NCBI GenBank assembly: GCA_937958995.1
Contig: CALGAP010000010.1
Span: forward strand, 426,506-490,505
Length of the DNA: 64,000 bases
Source of the DNA: an uncultured Chitinophagaceae bacterium
GTDB taxonomy: Bacteria; Bacteroidota; Bacteroidia; Chitinophagales; Chitinophagaceae
Direction of reading: 5' to 3'
The notes under the pieces were generated by a model. It made no database searches, was not told where the DNA came from, and was given only the letters and a program-made list of their open reading frames with translations. Positions 15,623 through 23,668 of the stretch are shown here, piece by piece. The first letter of the stretch is position 1. Every line of letters starts with the position of its first letter. Both the position numbers and the translations under genes were made by a program.

Positions 15623-17324
15623 ATTTGAGAAAAAGGTAGCGCAGACGATGGGCGAGCTGAAGCTTCGTCCTTCCGATGCCGTGTGGGCAGAAGTGGAGAG
15701 CAAACTGCGCCGCGAAAAGCGCAGGCGCCGCATCATTTTGTGGCTGCCGCTGATGGGAGTGCTGCTCACCGCAGGGGGCTATTTTATTTTTAAAGGCCCC
15801 GGCGATTCCGAAAAGGACAACCTGGCAAAAGCGTTGCCTTCACAGCAAGACGTACCCGGTGTTTCGGCTACGCCCTCGGCCCCGGCGCAGGCTGAACAGG
15901 GAGCTAATGCTGCTTCTGAACTCAAACGTGTGCAGGAACCCGCTTTATCCAACGCATCATCACCAAAAACCATCGACTATCCTACATCGCAAAATTCTAC
16001 TCCTGTCAATAACAAAGCTAATCGGCAAAACGAGATTTCACCTGATCAACCTGTTTCCGATCAACCTGATCGAATTGTAACTCCTGCGCCGGCAACAGAT
16101 AAATCTGCCGCGCAGCCAGCCAATATTTCACCCAATAATACGCGCGAAGAAAAATTACGCTCACAGCGCGAATTGGCACCTCCGAAGCAACAGACTGTTA
16201 CAGGCAGAAAAAAAGAAATTGATGCAGCAATCAATTCGGAAAAGCCAGTGGTAAAATCACCGGAAAAAACTTTGGATAAGAAACAAAGCAGGGTGTCGGA
16301 CGAAACAGCCAAAGTATCTGAAGAGATTGCTGATAATAAAACCGACGAGGCAAACCCGGTAAATGCTGAAGCTAAAGTGGCCGATAACAAACAGGCACCC
16401 ATCGAGGTGAAAAATATTACGCCAGAAAAACCAGCCGATTCCAATGCGGTAGCACAGAAAGCTACGGTGGACAGTGCATCGAAAGACGGTAAACCAACAG
16501 AGAAGAAGGTTGACAGCACTGCCAGGAAACCCGCGCCCGCCATTGTGAAAGCGCCGAAGAAGAGAAAATCTGAGGCTGGCAAATGGCAATGGGGTGTTAC
16601 CGCTAATGGCGGCATGGCCAATATCAGTGAAGGTGGTTTGATGGATGTGTTGAGAACCGTGCGCGTTGATGACCTGGCTAACGCCGGACCGCCCACTTAC
16701 TTCGGCATTCCGCCGATGCCTACACCTGAACCCTCACCGATTGACCCCGGCGTGAAGTTTTCTGTGGGAGGATTTGTGCAAAGAGAACTGACCAAACGGT
16801 TCAGTCTCTCCGCCGGCTTGCAGTACAGCTATTTCTCCATGAATACCCAGGTGGGCTCAAGGGTGAATGCGTCGATTAGCGTGAACTACGGTAACTTCAA
16901 CTCTCAACAGGCACAGAGCTACTACCGTGCTGATAATTTCGGTCCCATGCAAGACTATTTGATCCGTTATCATTTCGCGGAACTGCCTGTGTCAGCATCA
17001 TACCTGTTGGTGAAAAGTAAGAAACTCCCGGTAACCGTGGATGCCGGTTTCTCGCTTTCACGTTTGTTGAATACCAATGGCATTCACTACGATGGTATAA
17101 CGAAAGTGTATTTCGAGAACGATGATTTCTACAACAAGACACAGGTGAGCCTGAATGGTGGCCTGAACCTGGGACTGCTGCAGAAATCGAAGCATCCATT
17201 GTGGGTGGGACCAACACTGCGTTATTTTGCTACGGCGCTGATCAAATCCGAAGTGACCACTTCCGACAAAGCGCAACATATCTGGTCTTTCGGCATCAAC
17301 GCAAAAATGTTGCTCAAAAAATAA
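15609..17324 (+). CDS. Putative trans-envelope protein: cytoplasmic head, one TM helix, long linker, outer membrane beta-barrel
   Basis: A 571-residue protein overlapping the sigma factor gene. Residues 1-40 are a charged cytoplasmic segment (DAVWAEVESKLRREKRRRR), 41-61 a single membrane helix, about 62-315 a low-complexity linker rich in Pro, Ala, Lys, Ser and Glu, and about 320-571 a beta-rich domain resembling the PorT-like outer membrane beta-barrels of Bacteroidota (GVTANGGMANISEGG, FSVGGFVQRELTKRFSLSAGLQYSYFSM, LPVSASYLLVKSKKLPVTVDAGFSLSRL), ending in the aromatic-rich SFGINAKMLLKK. Taken together it could reach from inner membrane to outer membrane. The gene overlap suggests it acts with the sigma factor, perhaps as an anti-sigma-like partner; that is inference. 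Confidence 0.75.
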   Translation: MSDHEFEKKVAQTMGELKLRPSDAVWAEVESKLRREKRRRRIILWLPLMGVLLTAGGYFIFKGPGDSEKDNLAKALPSQQDVPGVSATPSAPAQAEQGANAASELKRVQEPALSNASSPKTIDYPTSQNSTPVNNKANRQNEISPDQPVSDQPDRIVTPAPATDKSAAQPANISPNNTREEKLRSQRELAPPKQQTVTGRKKEIDAAINSEKPVVKSPEKTLDKKQSRVSDETAKVSEEIADNKTDEANPVNAEAKVADNKQAPIEVKNITPEKPADSNAVAQKATVDSASKDGKPTEKKVDSTARKPAPAIVKAPKKRKSEAGKWQWGVTANGGMANISEGGLMDVLRTVRVDDLANAGPPTYFGIPPMPTPEPSPIDPGVKFSVGGFVQRELTKRFSLSAGLQYSYFSMNTQVGSRVNASISVNYGNFNSQQAQSYYRADNFGPMQDYLIRYHFAELPVSASYLLVKSKKLPVTVDAGFSLSRLLNTNGIHYDGITKVYFENDDFYNKTQVSLNGGLNLGLLQKSKHPLWVGPTLRYFATALIKSEVTTSDKAQHIWSFGINAKMLLKK

Positions 17325-17381
17325 TATGCAGGCAACGGACCGACAAGTTGTAATGTCAGGCTTGTAAAATCACTCTTTTTT

Positions 17382-17651
17382 ATGAACCGGCAAGCCGCTA
17401 TGGCAATGCAACTGGCATTTGCCTGCATGTTATTAGTGTCGCTGAACGGTTGCCTGAAAGACAACTACGCGCACGCCTACACGTTATACCAACCCATTTA
17501 CATGACCCTCACCGAAGCGCGCGCGCAGATGAAGAGTGGCGCGCCGCAGGCAATCGAATCACCGGGAAAATTGAGGATTGCGGCTGAACAGGCTATCACT
17601 GAAACCCGGCATGCACTTCTGATCATTTTAAATTCACCACCACATAGGTAA
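17382..17651 (+). pseudogene. Truncated remnant of an LVIVD-type lipoprotein gene
   Basis: An 89-codon frame. The first 60 or so residues have a lipoprotein signal (LVSLNGC, Cys about 24) and then YTLYQPIYMTLTEARAQMKSG followed by APQAIESPGKL, which resembles the N-terminus of Bacteroidota lipoproteins with LVIVD repeats, where GKIYI... and 300 or more further residues normally follow. Here the similarity stops after GKL (about 17567), and the remaining 28 codons look like unrelated sequence running into the 3' end of the convergent gene. I read this as a deletion remnant downstream of the sigma factor pair. The family assignment is from memory of conserved N-termini. Confidence 0.6.
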
Positions 17652-19626
17652 CACTTTCGTCCACTACGGGGATGCGCACTGCATCGCCGCTTTTTATGGC
17701 TTTCGAGATATTGCCGGATTTTTTTCCTACCTCGGCGCGAACGATTTCTGCTTCGCGGAATGGACCGATTTTCAACAAATAATTTTTTACCGAAGCATTT
17801 TTTGCCGTACCCATCCATACGGAATAGACAACAGTATGGGGATCGCTCACATGCGAATACTTCAGGATCCACATTCCGGTGCTGTCACCGCGGCTAATGA
17901 TAGTGGGCCATGCCTTATAATTCTCGAGCACACGTGCGCGCATAGTCATGTGCCAGTATAAATCTTTGGGAAGAGTGGTCCAGCCGCCATTTTGCAGCAC
18001 ATGCGGTTCCATCAGCTCGTGCAGGTATTCCGGTAATTGTCTGCCCGGCACGGTTATCATTGTATCATAGGTAAATCCCGTGGTGCTGAAATCGCCGCCG
18101 GAAAGATTTTTTTGCGTGTATTGGTAAAACTTGCTGATGCGCGCTGCTGCACTTATTTCCATTGCGCGCAACACCCAGTTGGCTTTCGTTTGTTCGCGGG
18201 TCTGACCTTTAATATCCGGCACTTCGTAATTGCTGCCGTTATGCACATCGTATCCAAACTCGGTCAGGTAAACAGGTTTGCCCGGGAAGTAACGGTCGCG
18301 CACCTGCAGGTAGCCGCGCAATTTTTCATACAGGCGAAATTGTTCAGGGCTAACGCCATCCGAATTACCACTGTGTTGCCCGCCCTGGTTAGTGGCGTAC
18401 TCATTTACTGCAATGCCATCGAAAGGCATTTCTTTATTCCCATATTTCAGCAGTTGCACCAGGTACATCGCTTTCAGGTACGAAGTATCCAAGCCGGTAA
18501 GCGCTCCGCTGATCACCCTCATGTTCGGGTCGGCTGCCTTCACACCGCGATAGCCCTGGCGCAATTTAGCCAGCTTCACTTCGGGATAGTGAAAACGCAA
18601 GGGTCCTGCCCAGCGCGCATCATCTTCGTTGCCAATTTCAATTTCTTCAATAAGCCCCAGGCCGGTACCCCGTAGCGTATTACCAATGGTATAACCTTCC
18701 AGCGAAGCATTTTTATTATAACCCAACTTGGCGGCCAACGCGTAGTAGGTATGATAGGTCGCTTCCCAGGCTTGCTCGCTCGTGCTGTCGGCGCCGCGCG
18801 GCATATCCTTGCTGTCGTTGGTGAAATGCGGCGGATACTTGAACGCTTCGCGCGGGCCCGCGAAATAAGAGAGGCGCCTGCGACCATTCCGTTTGGCCGG
18901 CAAATATGTAAGCACGATACTGTTGTTGAATTTGCTGAACACCAGGTTCTTTCCATTACTGTTACGCGCTGTATCAATCCAGCTCATGTCGGCTTGTGCG
19001 CGCTGACTATAACCCGCATCATCCATCAGGGTGTCGAGCGATAATTTACCATAACCCATGAAATATTTGCCTTCATCGGGCGGTCCGGCAGCAGGCGGAG
19101 GCAAAATGGAAGGGGCAAGGCCCAGTTGGTTGCCATAAACGCGCACTTCCATAAGGTTGTTGCTACCGCCGTGGACTATGCGAATCTTTATTAATCGCAC
19201 ACTGTCTGCATACGCGCGGGTGGCATTGGTGTCTACCCATTTCCATTGAGCAGAGGGAAGAGTGATGGTATATGGCGGACTATGTCTTGATGTATCGGTC
19301 ACATCGTAGTAAAACTGAAACTCCAGCGGGAAACTATGCGCATATTGCGCGTTGAAGACTTCAATTTTGGGATGGTTAATAAAGCTATCGAGCACCACCC
19401 AGGCCACAATCCCTTTCGTGCCTTCAATGATATATCCATTAAAAAAATCGGGTATGGCCGGGGTAGTAGTATCGCCGTCGAAAAGATTTTGCACTTTTTT
19501 CCCGGCCTGGGTCAGATCAAATACCTGCGATGGATTGATATGAATACGCTTCGCGGGCGGCCACTGGTTTTGCGCAGCGGCAGACAGCACAGAAAAAATG
19601 ATCAGCAAGACCAGGAAATATCGCAT
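17623..19626 (-). CDS. Secreted glycoside hydrolase-like protein (clan-A type TIM barrel)
   Basis: A 667-residue protein with a signal peptide (MRYFLVLLIIFSVLSAAAQ). Residues about 25-170 look like a carbohydrate-binding or galactose-binding-like beta domain (FDGDTTTPAIPDFF, RLIKIRIVHGGSNNLMEVRVYG). The central part resembles a TIM-barrel glycosidase of clan A: IEEIEIGNEDDARW, with Asn-Glu as a candidate acid/base, and VYLTEFGYDVHNGS, with Glu as a candidate nucleophile. The C-terminal 100 residues form a beta-sandwich-like domain. Family and substrate are not certain. Its 3' end overlaps the broken lipoprotein gene by 29 bases. Confidence 0.72.
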   Translation of the reverse strand: MRYFLVLLIIFSVLSAAAQNQWPPAKRIHINPSQVFDLTQAGKKVQNLFDGDTTTPAIPDFFNGYIIEGTKGIVAWVVLDSFINHPKIEVFNAQYAHSFPLEFQFYYDVTDTSRHSPPYTITLPSAQWKWVDTNATRAYADSVRLIKIRIVHGGSNNLMEVRVYGNQLGLAPSILPPPAAGPPDEGKYFMGYGKLSLDTLMDDAGYSQRAQADMSWIDTARNSNGKNLVFSKFNNSIVLTYLPAKRNGRRRLSYFAGPREAFKYPPHFTNDSKDMPRGADSTSEQAWEATYHTYYALAAKLGYNKNASLEGYTIGNTLRGTGLGLIEEIEIGNEDDARWAGPLRFHYPEVKLAKLRQGYRGVKAADPNMRVISGALTGLDTSYLKAMYLVQLLKYGNKEMPFDGIAVNEYATNQGGQHSGNSDGVSPEQFRLYEKLRGYLQVRDRYFPGKPVYLTEFGYDVHNGSNYEVPDIKGQTREQTKANWVLRAMEISAAARISKFYQYTQKNLSGGDFSTTGFTYDTMITVPGRQLPEYLHELMEPHVLQNGGWTTLPKDLYWHMTMRARVLENYKAWPTIISRGDSTGMWILKYSHVSDPHTVVYSVWMGTAKNASVKNYLLKIGPFREAEIVRAEVGKKSGNISKAIKSGDAVRIPVVDESVTYVVVNLK

Positions 19627-19652
19627 GGGTGTAATTTATGATAAGGTAATGG

Positions 19653-19979
19653 TCAAAGACGCAATTCTTTCGGAAGGCGTTGGCTGCTGTAGGCAGGTTC
19701 TGCAAAACGGTACAGCACAATCTTCACCGTATCGCCGGCTTCTTTCTTGATCTTTTTTCTGATTTCTGCTTTGATGGGGAAAAACATACGACCATCTTTC
19801 AGGGGAAAGAGATTGATATCTTTTATTTCCACGCCATCTACCGATCCTTTTACGCGCACAAAACCGCCGCGTCCTCGTTCGGAGCGGGGAATTTCAGAAA
19901 TGATTACATAGGTCCAACTGCCTTTAACGGTGGCAGTACGTTGCATTTTGTAAGTTTTGTTGACTAAAGGTTTGGCCAT
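19653..19979 (-). CDS. DUF1905 domain-containing protein
   Basis: A 108-residue small cytoplasmic protein. The stretch VKGSWTYVIISEIPRS, then RGGFVRVKGSVDGVEI, FPLKDGRMFFPIKAEIRKKI and AGDTVKIVLY is a complete DUF1905 beta-barrel domain; function unknown. I chose the ATG at 19979 because the domain begins about 15 residues later; an open frame continues 23 codons upstream (to 20048) without conservation. It lies 26 bases upstream of the glycosidase-like gene. Confidence 0.78.
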   Translation of the reverse strand: MAKPLVNKTYKMQRTATVKGSWTYVIISEIPRSERGRGGFVRVKGSVDGVEIKDINLFPLKDGRMFFPIKAEIRKKIKKEAGDTVKIVLYRFAEPAYSSQRLPKELRL

Positions 19980-20069
19980 ACTTTTTTGAAATTTATACTT
20001 TGGTCTATTTTGAACTATTGCGCCCAGGCGCCGTTTTGTGCAAAACACGTTCCGCGTTTGCGCGAATTC

Positions 20070-21035
20070 CTATTGCTGCAAGAACTTCAAATTCCGCTTT
20101 ATTCCCTCAAACTTCGCGCGCTTCAGCGGCGAGTTGCGGAAAATTACTTTAAAACTTTCTTCCGTCATTTCTTCCCATTGTTTCGCGGAATAATTTAACA
20201 GCTCGCTGATGGGCCTGAATTCAATTTCTTCAGTCTCCTGCGCAAAGCGGTTCCAGGGACACACATCCTGGCAGGTGTCGCAGCCAAACATCCAGCCGTC
20301 AAATTTTCCTTTCATTTCCACTGGTATCGCCATATCCTTCAGTTCGATAGTGTAGTAAGAAATACAGCGGCTGCCGTCGATTACCTTATTGTCCAGTATA
20401 GCATCGGTGGGACAGGCTTCTATACATCTTTGGCAGGTGCCGCAATAATCCTTTGCAAACGGATCATCGTAAGCGAGCTCCATATCCACTATCAGCGTGG
20501 CAATAAAGAAAAAAGAACCTTGCTGCCTGGTGAGCAGGTTACCGTTTTTGCCAATCCATCCCAGGCCGCTGCGTTGAGCCCAGCTGCGTTCCAATACGGG
20601 AGCAGAGTCAACAAAGCCACGGCCATGTACTTCCCCGATATGTTCGTTGATGAGGGATAGCAGGAGGTTTAATTTCTTGCGGATTACATCGTGATAATCT
20701 TTGCCGTAAGCGTATTTTGAAACGCGTGGCGCATCATCACGCTGTTTTTGAGAAGGGTAGTAGTTGATCAATAATGTGATTACCGATTTGGCTCCCGGTA
20801 CCAGCTTTGCAGGATCTACACGCAGGTCGAAATAATTCTCCATATACTTCATGCTGCCGTGATAACCTTTGTTGAGCCAGTTCTCCAGCCTGCGCGCATC
20901 ATCATCCAGTTTCTGCACGCGCGCTATGCCGCAGTAATCAAAACCGAGGTTGCGCGCAAAACCCTTCACCTGCTGCGTATAATAAGCGATATTACTCAGT
21001 CCGGTATTCAACATTCCTTGTTCTGTATTCCACAT
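20070..21035 (-). CDS. queG: Epoxyqueuosine reductase
   Basis: A 321-residue iron-sulfur and cobalamin enzyme that performs the last step of queuosine tRNA modification. Seen: FDYCGIARV, the KYAYGKDYHDVIRKKL and FVDSAPVLERSWAQRSGLGWIGKN blocks with the conserved Asp in FVDS, and two 4Fe-4S cluster motifs, CGTCQRCIEACP (about 215-226) and CDTCQDVCPW (about 270-279). The first 15 residues come from a repeat that also encodes the tail of the upstream AraC gene; the two genes overlap by 44 bases. An ATG at 21014 is the alternative start. queD, also in this pathway, is 10 kb away. Confidence 0.93.
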   Translation of the reverse strand: MWNTEQGMLNTGLSNIAYYTQQVKGFARNLGFDYCGIARVQKLDDDARRLENWLNKGYHGSMKYMENYFDLRVDPAKLVPGAKSVITLLINYYPSQKQRDDAPRVSKYAYGKDYHDVIRKKLNLLLSLINEHIGEVHGRGFVDSAPVLERSWAQRSGLGWIGKNGNLLTRQQGSFFFIATLIVDMELAYDDPFAKDYCGTCQRCIEACPTDAILDNKVIDGSRCISYYTIELKDMAIPVEMKGKFDGWMFGCDTCQDVCPWNRFAQETEEIEFRPISELLNYSAKQWEEMTEESFKVIFRNSPLKRAKFEGIKRNLKFLQQ

Positions 21036-21876
21036 TCCGGCGATAACCGGTCGGTGTCATTTTTTTCATTTTCAAAAATTGCTTGTTGAAATTCGCGAGG
21101 GTGTTAAAACCGCTTTCATAACAAATTTCCAGCACCGGCTTCTGCGTATCGGTCAGCAGTTTACAGGCATGACCAATACGAATTTCATTCAGGAAATCGA
21201 TATAAGTTTTCTTAGTGCTCTTCTTAAAGTAATTGCAGAATGCAGGAATGCTCATGCCCGCCGTGCTGGCCACATCGGCCAGTGAAATGGGCTCCTGGAA
21301 ATTCTCGATGGTATATTGAAAAATCCTGTCGATGCGGTCGCGGTTGCGCGCCTGGAAAGTTTTTACTTCCTGCGTACTGATGGCTTCATACTCTTCAGAA
21401 GAAGCAATCATTTCCAGGCATTCGCATAATCGAATGATGCGCCATAAGCCCTGCTGGTGTTCCAGTTCACGAATGAGCGGGTCGAGTTGTTGCGCCAGCG
21501 AAGTTTTCATCTTCAATCCCTGCGCGGATATTTCAAATAAGTTTTTGATCGACCTGCACTCGGGCAATTGCATGAAATCGTTTCCCCAGAAAAAATCGGT
21601 AAACTGTACCACCACCGCGCTGGTGATCATTTCTTTGTTCGCTTTCTGGAAGGTATGCGGCAGGTTGCTGCCCAGGAAAAATACATCGCCGGTTGTAAAT
21701 GCATCGATAGAGTTGCCGATGAAGGCCGTGCCCTCACCTTCGGTGAAAAGTATCAGTTCGTACTCAATATGCTGGTGCCAGCTTACCTCAAATTGCGGCG
21801 TGCGATAGGTGCGCGCCACAAAAGAAGTGTTCTGCGATAAAGGCAGTTTCTCAACGAATGGTTTCATAACCTGCAT
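20992..21876 (-). CDS. AraC family transcriptional regulator
   Basis: A 294-residue regulator with an N-terminal cupin-like sensing domain (about 25-150: SWHQHIEYELILFTEGEGTAFIG, FFLGSNLPHTFQ) and a C-terminal double helix-turn-helix AraC domain (about 190-285: EPISLADVASTAGMSIPAFCNYFKKSTKKTYIDF and LEICYESGFNTLANFNKQFLKMKKMTPTGYR). It is divergent from xylB-xylA-symporter, so it is a plausible regulator of xylose use; that is inference. The last 15 residues (RNVEYRTRNVEYRTE) are a tandem duplication encoded by a dispersed repeat. A start four codons later (21867) is possible. Confidence 0.92.
   Translation of the reverse strand: MQVMKPFVEKLPLSQNTSFVARTYRTPQFEVSWHQHIEYELILFTEGEGTAFIGNSIDAFTTGDVFFLGSNLPHTFQKANKEMITSAVVVQFTDFFWGNDFMQLPECRSIKNLFEISAQGLKMKTSLAQQLDPLIRELEHQQGLWRIIRLCECLEMIASSEEYEAISTQEVKTFQARNRDRIDRIFQYTIENFQEPISLADVASTAGMSIPAFCNYFKKSTKKTYIDFLNEIRIGHACKLLTDTQKPVLEICYESGFNTLANFNKQFLKMKKMTPTGYRRNVEYRTRNVEYRTE
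21005..21046. repeat. TTGAA-family repeat copy inside the AraC/queG overlap
   Basis: TATTCAACATTCCTTGTTC (21005-21023) is the reverse complement of GAACAAGGAATGTTGAATA; 17 bases of it (GAACAAGGAATGTTGAA) are identical to the repeat at 59869. It is followed by a partial second unit (TGTATTCCACATTCC). Confidence 0.7.
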
Positions 21877-21984
21877 ACACTATTTTAAGCGAAATGGGGT
21901 CTCGAAAATAGCATTTATATTAAAATAGTTTAGGTTTTTAAAAATAAAGTGGAAGCGGATTTTGAATTAATCGCTGATTTTTGG

Positions 21985-22087
21985 GATCACGGATGAAAAA
22001 GGATGGCGCGGATTACATGGATTCTGTGAATGAGCAGGAAGAAAAAAAAATCCGCGTAATCCGGGAAATCCTTATTAATCTGTGATC
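21985..22087. repeat. Imperfect 39-bp inverted repeat in the araC/xylB divergent region
   Basis: Left arm 21985-22023 (GATCACGGATGAAAAAGGAT then GGCGCGGATTACATGGATT) aligns with the reverse complement of 22049-22087 (GATCACAGATTAATAAGGAT then TTCCCGGATTACGCGGATT) at about 30 of 39 positions. It belongs to a different type from the TTGAA family. The rest of the divergent spacer has no clear -7 element. Confidence 0.75.
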
Positions 22088-22103
22088 AAAACTTTCTCAA
22101 TCA

Positions 22104-23591
22104 ATGTTATTGCTTGGCATAGACCTGGGAACCTCTTCTATTAAAGTGTCCGTAATTGATGCGCAGTCGCAGCAATGCCTGGCCTCAGCCCAATACCCCG
22201 AATCGGAATCGCCCATAATCTCGCCGCAGCCCGGATGGGCCGAGCAATCGCCCGATACGTGGTGGGAGCATGTGCAACACGCCATATTAAAGGCGCACGC
22301 CTCGGGAAAGTATAAGCCCGCCGACATTGCCGCCATCGGTATTGCCTACCAGATGCATGGTTTGGTGGCGGTGGATAAGCAACAACAGTCGCTGCGCAAT
22401 TCCATTATCTGGTGCGATAGTCGAGCGGTAAGCATCGGCGACAAAGCCTTTGAAAAGATTGGTGAAGAAAAATGTCTCTCTCATTTACTCAATTCACCCG
22501 GCAATTTCACGGCCTCTAAACTGGCCTGGGTGAAGGAAAATGAGCCGGACATTTTCAAACGTATCGACAAGATCATGCTGCCCGGCGATTTCATAGCAAT
22601 GAAACTCACGGGTAACATCACCACCAGCGTGGCAGCGCTGAGCGAAGGCATTTTCTGGGATTTCAAAGAAGAAAGACTCAGCAAAGACGTCTTCGACTAT
22701 TTCGGTTTTGATGATTCTGTTATTCCCGGGATACGCCCCGTGTTCTCACCTCATGGCGAGCTGGCTGCCTCCGTTGCAGCATCGTTGTCTCTGAAGGCTG
22801 GCATTCCTGTAACCTACAAGGCCGGCGACCAGCCCAACAATGCTCTGTCATTAAATGTGCTGGAGCCGGGTGAAGTAGCTGCCACTGCCGGCACATCGGG
22901 AGTGATATACGGCGTTTGCGATAAACTGACTTACGATAAAGAATCGCGGGTAAACACATTCGCACATGTTAACTATAGCGACCAGGAAAAGCGTCTCGGA
23001 GTATTATTATGTATCAATGGAACAGGCATATTGAATCGTTGGGTTAAGAATGTGTTTTCACCCGCCTTCTCGTATAAACAGATGAACGAGGAAGCGAAGA
23101 AGGTACCGGTTGGTTCAGACGGTTTGCGCGTATTGCCTTTTGGCAACGGCGCTGAAAGGGTGCTGAATAACCGAATTATCGGCGTTCATTTTCAAAATAT
23201 CGATCTCAACCTGCATACGCAGGCGCATCTTTTCCGCGCCGTGCAGGAAGGTATAGCCTGCGCTTTCCGCTATGGCCTCGACATTATGCGTGAGAATGGA
23301 ATCAACCCTTCGGTGATCCGCGCGGGCAAAGCCAACCTGTTCCTGAGTGATTTGTTTGCCGAAACATTCGTAAACACCACTAACGTTCCCGTAGAACTGT
23401 ACAATTCCGACGGCAGCGTGGGTGCCGCCATTGGCGCAGGCATCGGGGCAGGAATCTTTAAATCGGAGAAGGATGCATTCATCAATTTCAAACCACTCAC
23501 TACCATTAAACCTTCGAAGCAAAAAATCTATGAGGATATATACGGAGAGTGGAGTCAGTTGCTAAAAAAACAGTTATCGGATGGGAGGTAA
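22104..23591 (+). CDS. xylB: Xylulokinase
   Basis: A 495-residue FGGY-family sugar kinase that phosphorylates D-xylulose to xylulose 5-phosphate. Seen: N-terminal phosphate loop LLGIDLGTSSIKVSVID, the IGIAYQMHGLVAVD block with MHG typical of xylulokinases, DSRA after IIWC, KLAWVKENEPDIF, the catalytic Asp region TYKAGDQPNNALSL and the ATP-site block NSDGSVGAAIGAGIGAG. First gene of the xylB-xylA-symporter run; 77 bases separate it from xylA. Confidence 0.96.
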   Translation: MLLLGIDLGTSSIKVSVIDAQSQQCLASAQYPESESPIISPQPGWAEQSPDTWWEHVQHAILKAHASGKYKPADIAAIGIAYQMHGLVAVDKQQQSLRNSIIWCDSRAVSIGDKAFEKIGEEKCLSHLLNSPGNFTASKLAWVKENEPDIFKRIDKIMLPGDFIAMKLTGNITTSVAALSEGIFWDFKEERLSKDVFDYFGFDDSVIPGIRPVFSPHGELAASVAASLSLKAGIPVTYKAGDQPNNALSLNVLEPGEVAATAGTSGVIYGVCDKLTYDKESRVNTFAHVNYSDQEKRLGVLLCINGTGILNRWVKNVFSPAFSYKQMNEEAKKVPVGSDGLRVLPFGNGAERVLNNRIIGVHFQNIDLNLHTQAHLFRAVQEGIACAFRYGLDIMRENGINPSVIRAGKANLFLSDLFAETFVNTTNVPVELYNSDGSVGAAIGAGIGAGIFKSEKDAFINFKPLTTIKPSKQKIYEDIYGEWSQLLKKQLSDGR

Positions 23592-23668
23592 GATCATAAT
23601 TCTTATCTAAATCCGTAATCATTGAATCCTTTTTTAAATCAATATAATCATCATCAAAATAATTTCAT

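Noticed and set aside
20992..21046. Sequencing or assembly error causing the AraC/queG overlap
   Set aside because: The overlap is fully explained by a repeat unit also found at 59887-59903, and both frames remain open with sensible proteins on each side.
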